From: Saprospiraceae bacterium UBA2329
GTDB lineage: Bacteria > Bacteroidota > Bacteroidia > Chitinophagales > Saprospiraceae
Length of the DNA: 23,619 nt
Direction: 5' to 3'
Assembly (NCBI GenBank): GCA_002344975.1
Contig: DDUV01000059.1
Coordinates: 65,926 to 89,544, forward strand
In this document: positions 20,111 to 23,619 of the stretch, in pieces
Layout: the number at the start of each line of letters is the position of its first letter
Numbering within the stretch: position 1 is the first letter of the stretch
Program-made: the position numbers and the translations under genes
Notes under the pieces: generated by a model
Told to the model about the DNA's origin: nothing
Database searches by the model: none
The model's input: only the letters and a program-made list of their open reading frames with translations

Positions 20111-23100
20111 TCAATCCCATTTCACATCGCGGCCGGGCGTGTAGGGTGCGCCGGCTTTTTCCAATTTTTCTTCCAATATCCGCAGGTCGTTGTTGCGCAC
20201 GCTGCGAATTTGCTCCAACAGCGGTTTAAACTCCTCGTCGGCAATGCGCAAGGCATCGCGTTGGGTTTGCGTGGGCGCCGAAGTGCTGCCCCACATTTCG
20301 CCGGTGAGCCAGCCTATGCGGGAGGCTACCGTGAAAGGATCGTCTTTGTCCAAAGTAGCGGCAATATTGTCGCCGTACATGGTCTTGCGGATGGCATAGA
20401 GCTTGGCTTCGATGGCTTTGAAGTCATTGACCAACTCGGACTTGGGCGCACCCACCGAGAAGATGGCTTTGCGGATGTGCTGCATGCGGTTGTTGATTTC
20501 GCCGAGCATACTGCCTGCGCCGGAAACGACGCGTTGCAGGTCTTGAGCCTGGCGCTGGAAGGCCACGAGTTCGGCGCGATCGGCTGCGGGCAGGGTGACG
20601 CCGCCGAGGCTGTTGAGGCGGAAGCGCTGCGGGGCTGCGAGTTCGCGCAGTTGGCCATTGATGCTTTGCGACAGTGAAACGGTGTATTCGCCGGGCATGG
20701 CAAGTACGCCTTCATCGAGGTTGGCAAAGGGGTTGTCGAAGGCCGGCCCCTGAAGCCGCACCGGGTTGATGCTGGGGAAGCGGCCATCCCAATGGATGCG
20801 GTGGAGGCCCTTGCTGATGCCGGTTTTGAGTTCGCGCACGATGCTGCCCGACAGGTCGCGGATGGTGAAGAGCAGGTAAGGCTCTTCTTCGCGGGTCTCT
20901 GCTTCGAGTTCTTCGTAGGTAGGATAGCGGATCGGTTCGCCTTTTTTGATCTTTTCTTTTTCGTCCTCCTGACGCTTTTGTTTGAGCGTTTTCACCTCAT
21001 CTTTAACGAAATAGGTGAAGGCTGCACCCACCGGCGGGTTGGGCGCCGTGAAGTAGGCGTGCCCCTGGAATGCCTTGCCGCGCAGGCCCAGCGGGTAGCT
21101 CTCGTGATACACCAAGCCGTCTTTGATGGGGAAGATTTTGGCCTCGGCGGCGAGCATGTCTTTTTTCACCTGACGCAGGGCGGAGTAGTCGTCGAGTACC
21201 AAAAAGCCGCGCCCGAAAGTGCCCAGCACCAAGTCGTTTTCGCGCTTTTGGATGGTGATGTCGCGCACGGCGACGGTGGGCAGGCCGGCCTTGAGGGCTT
21301 TCCAATAGTTGCCGCCGTCGGGTGTGAAGAAGCAGCCGAACTCGGTACCCACAAACAGCAGATCTTTGTCAACGTGGTCTTCGGCGATGGAATAAACGGA
21401 GCCGCGTTCGGGCAGGTTGTTGCTCATGGCCTTCCAGGTGCGTCCGCGGTCGGAACTTTTGTAAAAATAGGGTTTGAAATCGCCGTATTTGTGGTGATTG
21501 AAGGCGGCATACACCACGTTGCGGTCGTGCTGAGAGGCCAGCAGGTAGTTGACATAGGTGCGTTCGGGCACACCGGGAATGGCATTGCAGTCCACTTTTG
21601 TCCAGTTGGCGCCGCCGTCTTCGGAGATGTGGATGAGGCCATCGTCGGAGCCGACGTATAGCAGATTGGCATCCATCGGGCTTTCGTGGAAGGCCACGAG
21701 GTTGCCGTACAGCGAGGTGCTGGCGTTTTTGGCCACGGCGTCCATGCTTTGGATACGGCCCATGACGGGCAGGGTGTTGCGGTCCAATTGTCGGGTGAGG
21801 TCGGGGCTGATGGCTTTCCACGAATTGCCCTGATCGTCGCTGCGGAACACCTTGTTGGCCGCAAAATAGAGCCGCTTGTCCACATGCGCGGAGGTCATCA
21901 GAGGTGAATCCCAGTTCCAGCGGAGTTCGGGTTCGCCTTTGCCGGGCTTGGGTTGTATGCCGGTGGCCTCTCCGCTTTCGCGGTCATAGCGCACTAGTAC
22001 GCCGTGCTGTGCCTGCGCATACACGATGTTGGGATTTTTGGGGTCAATGGCCGATTCGAAGCCGTCGCCGCCGTTGGTTACAAACCAGTCTTCGTTGACG
22101 ATGCCGTGTGCGCTGCGGGTGCGGGAAGGCCCGCCGAGACTGAAGTTGTCTTGCGTGCCGCCATAGATGTAGTAGAATGGCGAGGAGTTGTCAACGGCTA
22201 CTTTATAAAATTGCGTGACGGGCAGGTTGGCTTTGAATACCCAGGTTTTGGCCGCGTCAAAAGACTCGTAAATGCCGCCGTCGCAGCCCACGAGGTAGTA
22301 GTTGGGGTCTTTGGGATCAATCCACATTGAGTGATTGTCAACGTGCTTGAACTCTTCGCCCATCATTTGGAAACTCTTGCCGCCATCGTTGCTGATTTGA
22401 ATCCAAACGTCCATAGAGTAAACCACGTCGGGGTTGTGCGGATGCACCACGATTTCGGAGTAGTAATTGCCCGAAGTGCTGTGCCCGCCGCGTTTTTCCC
22501 AGCTTGCGCCGCGATTGGTGCTGCGATAAAAACCGCCTTTGCCCTGTGCCGCCTCCACGATGGCGTAGATGACTTCCGGGTCGGAAGGGGCCATGGCGAG
22601 GCCGATGCGACCGATGTCCACCGTAGGCAGTCCGGTGTTGATCTTTTCCCAGGTTTGGCCGGCATCTTTCGACTTGTACATGCCGCTTCCGGGGCCGCCG
22701 CCGACATAAGTGAAGACATGGCGGCGCCGCTGATAGGCTGCCGCGTAGAGTACATCGGGGTTGCGCGGGTCCATGAGCAGGTCGGTCGCGCCGGTGTGTT
22801 CGTCAACGGTGAGCACGGCTTTCCAGGTTTTGCCGCCATCGGTGGTTTTATACACGCCGCGTTCGCCGCCTTCTTTCCAGAGCGGGCCGATGGCAGCCAC
22901 ATAAACGACGTCAGAATTGCGCGGGTCCACGATGATTTTGCCGATGTGTTCGGAAGTTTTCAGGCCCATATTTTTCCAGGACTTGCCGCCGTCTTCCGAC
23001 TTATACACGCCGTCGCCGTATGCCACCGAGCGCTGGTTGTTGTTTTCGCCGGTACCCACCCAAACAACGTTGGGGTTATTGGGATCGAGCGTGACGCAGC

Positions 23101-23422
23101 CGATGGAGTAGGAGCCTTGCGCATCGAAAATGGGTTCGTAGGTAGTACCCGCATTTTCGGTTTTCCAAACGCCGCCCGAAGCCACTGCCACATAATAAAC
23201 ACTGCGGCTGCCGGGGTGTACGGCAATGTCGGCAATACGGCCGGAGGTAATGGCCGGTCCGACGTTTCGGAATTTGAGTCCGCCGAGCGAAACTTTGTCT
23301 AAGAAGTGTTCCGGTTTCACCTCTTTGGCGGGTGCCGGAGGCGGTGTTTTCTTCTGTCCGTACAGTGCGGAGGCAGAAAGGAGCAGGCAGAGCGCCCACA
23401 GGATGTTGTTGAGTGATTTCAT
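20111..23422 (-). CDS. secreted BNR/sortilin-like beta-propeller protein
   Basis: This 1103-residue exported protein has a signal peptide (MKSLNNILWALCLLLSASALYG) and a proline-rich linker (PPPAPAKEVKP). About 700 residues of propeller repeats follow. At least ten BNR/Asp-box motifs of the form S-x-D-x-G-x-[TS]-W can be read: SEDGGKSWK, TTDGGKTWK, SKDAGQTWE, STNRGASWE, SNDGGKSFQ, SDDQGNSWK, SEDGGANWT, SSDRGRTWK and others. DPRNPDVLYAA-type strands lie between them. This matches the VPS10/sortilin-like and WD40/YVTN/BNR-like proteins common in Bacteroidota. After about residue 745 comes a different C-terminal part with a charged helical stretch (KTLKQKRQEDEKEKIKKGEP) and a beta-sandwich-like region (LSGSIVRELKTGISKGLHRIHWDG). 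It may bind glycans or protein outside the cell; no catalytic residues can be assigned. Only a weak promoter-like TACTTTTA lies upstream. Confidence 0.88.
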   Translation of the reverse strand: MKSLNNILWALCLLLSASALYGQKKTPPPAPAKEVKPEHFLDKVSLGGLKFRNVGPAITSGRIADIAVHPGSRSVYYVAVASGGVWKTENAGTTYEPIFDAQGSYSIGCVTLDPNNPNVVWVGTGENNNQRSVAYGDGVYKSEDGGKSWKNMGLKTSEHIGKIIVDPRNSDVVYVAAIGPLWKEGGERGVYKTTDGGKTWKAVLTVDEHTGATDLLMDPRNPDVLYAAAYQRRRHVFTYVGGGPGSGMYKSKDAGQTWEKINTGLPTVDIGRIGLAMAPSDPEVIYAIVEAAQGKGGFYRSTNRGASWEKRGGHSTSGNYYSEIVVHPHNPDVVYSMDVWIQISNDGGKSFQMMGEEFKHVDNHSMWIDPKDPNYYLVGCDGGIYESFDAAKTWVFKANLPVTQFYKVAVDNSSPFYYIYGGTQDNFSLGGPSRTRSAHGIVNEDWFVTNGGDGFESAIDPKNPNIVYAQAQHGVLVRYDRESGEATGIQPKPGKGEPELRWNWDSPLMTSAHVDKRLYFAANKVFRSDDQGNSWKAISPDLTRQLDRNTLPVMGRIQSMDAVAKNASTSLYGNLVAFHESPMDANLLYVGSDDGLIHISEDGGANWTKVDCNAIPGVPERTYVNYLLASQHDRNVVYAAFNHHKYGDFKPYFYKSSDRGRTWKAMSNNLPERGSVYSIAEDHVDKDLLFVGTEFGCFFTPDGGNYWKALKAGLPTVAVRDITIQKRENDLVLGTFGRGFLVLDDYSALRQVKKDMLAAEAKIFPIKDGLVYHESYPLGLRGKAFQGHAYFTAPNPPVGAAFTYFVKDEVKTLKQKRQEDEKEKIKKGEPIRYPTYEELEAETREEEPYLLFTIRDLSGSIVRELKTGISKGLHRIHWDGRFPSINPVRLQGPAFDNPFANLDEGVLAMPGEYTVSLSQSINGQLRELAAPQRFRLNSLGGVTLPAADRAELVAFQRQAQDLQRVVSGAGSMLGEINNRMQHIRKAIFSVGAPKSELVNDFKAIEAKLYAIRKTMYGDNIAATLDKDDPFTVASRIGWLTGEMWGSTSAPTQTQRDALRIADEEFKPLLEQIRSVRNNDLRILEEKLEKAGAPYTPGRDVKWD

Positions 23423-23476
23423 TGGAAAGGAATGTTGTGAAAAGAGGTCGTAAAAGTAGGGAAAACTGTGGAATAG

Positions 23477-23600
23477 TTGGGTTTTGGGTTCAATGTTTTG
23501 GGTTTAAGGTTTTGGGTTTAAGGTTGCGGGTTCGAGGTTTCGGGTTTCATCCGCCGTAGCCTTGGCGAAGGCGGGGTTGGAACGGCTGCCGGAATAAAGT
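23477..23600 (+). repeat. interspersed intergenic repeat, copy D, with 14-bp tandem units
   Basis: Five consecutive imperfect 14-bp units of the form TTTTGGGTTTAAGG occupy 23482-23550, two of them identical (23496-23509 and 23510-23523). They are followed by a GCCTT-GGCG-AAGGC hairpin (23559-23572), then by the 12-mer GGGTTGGAACGG (23574-23585) and GCTGCCGG. This copy shows that the head of the repeat family is itself a 14-bp tandem unit. The window ends shortly after with no gene visible. Confidence 0.8.
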
Positions 23601-23619
23601 GTTCATTTTCTTTAGGCCA

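Noticed and set aside
22331..23302. A 323-codon open frame on the + strand opposite the BNR-repeat gene.
   Set aside because: It mirrors the repeated Asp-box codons of the real gene and has no recognisable domain of its own.

Overview
The window looks like chromosomal DNA from a member of the Bacteroidota, most plausibly a moderately GC-rich Saprospiria- or Chitinophagia-type bacterium. The support is a TonB-dependent receptor with a carboxypeptidase-regulatory-like N-terminal domain, an outer-membrane beta-barrel protein, a very large secreted BNR/sortilin-like repeat protein, a TDH of the short-chain epimerase-like type, and promoter -7 elements of the Bacteroidota form TAnnTTTG (clear at 3749, 7479 and 13530). 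I would not name a genus. No tRNA, rRNA, integrase, transposase or CRISPR array was found.

Layout. 1-344: intergenic interspersed repeat and the promoter area of the next operon. 345-3476 (+): three-gene proton-translocating transhydrogenase operon (pntAA, pntAB, pntB) followed by a small three-helix membrane protein. 3477-3794: second repeat copy and a good promoter. 3795-6125 (+): TonB-dependent receptor, ending at a bidirectional terminator shared with a convergent nucleoside/H+ symporter-type MFS gene (6196-7416, -). 7516-8751 (-): secreted M28 metallopeptidase with a PDZ domain, with a seven-copy 14-bp tandem array just upstream. 9003-11252 (+): TerC-family membrane protein and an APC amino-acid permease. 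11253-11535: a composite palindrome. 11536-12201 (+): outer-membrane barrel protein. 12266-13509 (-): nth-ribE operon. 13546-17765 (-): L-threonine dehydrogenase and, 2 nt after it, an unusual Clp-type AAA+ protein. 17892-19494 (-): two uncharacterised membrane proteins separated by a third repeat copy. 19538-19909 (+): DMT/DUF486 membrane protein. 20111-23422 (-): giant secreted BNR-repeat protein, then a fourth repeat block to the window end.

The most interesting item is the 1089-residue Clp-like protein at 13546-16815. It has an N-terminal domain I do not recognise, a first AAA module with an intact Walker A but no recognisable Walker B acidic pair, a fully equipped second AAA module carrying an IGL tripeptide where ClpA/ClpC dock on ClpP, and a C-terminal extension that resembles domains 1 and 2 (PCRF) of peptide chain release factor RF2 without the GGQ hydrolase domain. 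This suggests a Clp unfoldase with a ribosome- or release-factor-like recognition module, co-transcribed with threonine dehydrogenase.

The second theme is an interspersed intergenic repeat family. Five exact copies of a 12-mer, all on the + strand, are built on a 14-bp period; in three places they are followed by a short GC-rich hairpin whose stem sequence varies while its shape is kept. One copy provides the stop codon of a neighbouring gene.
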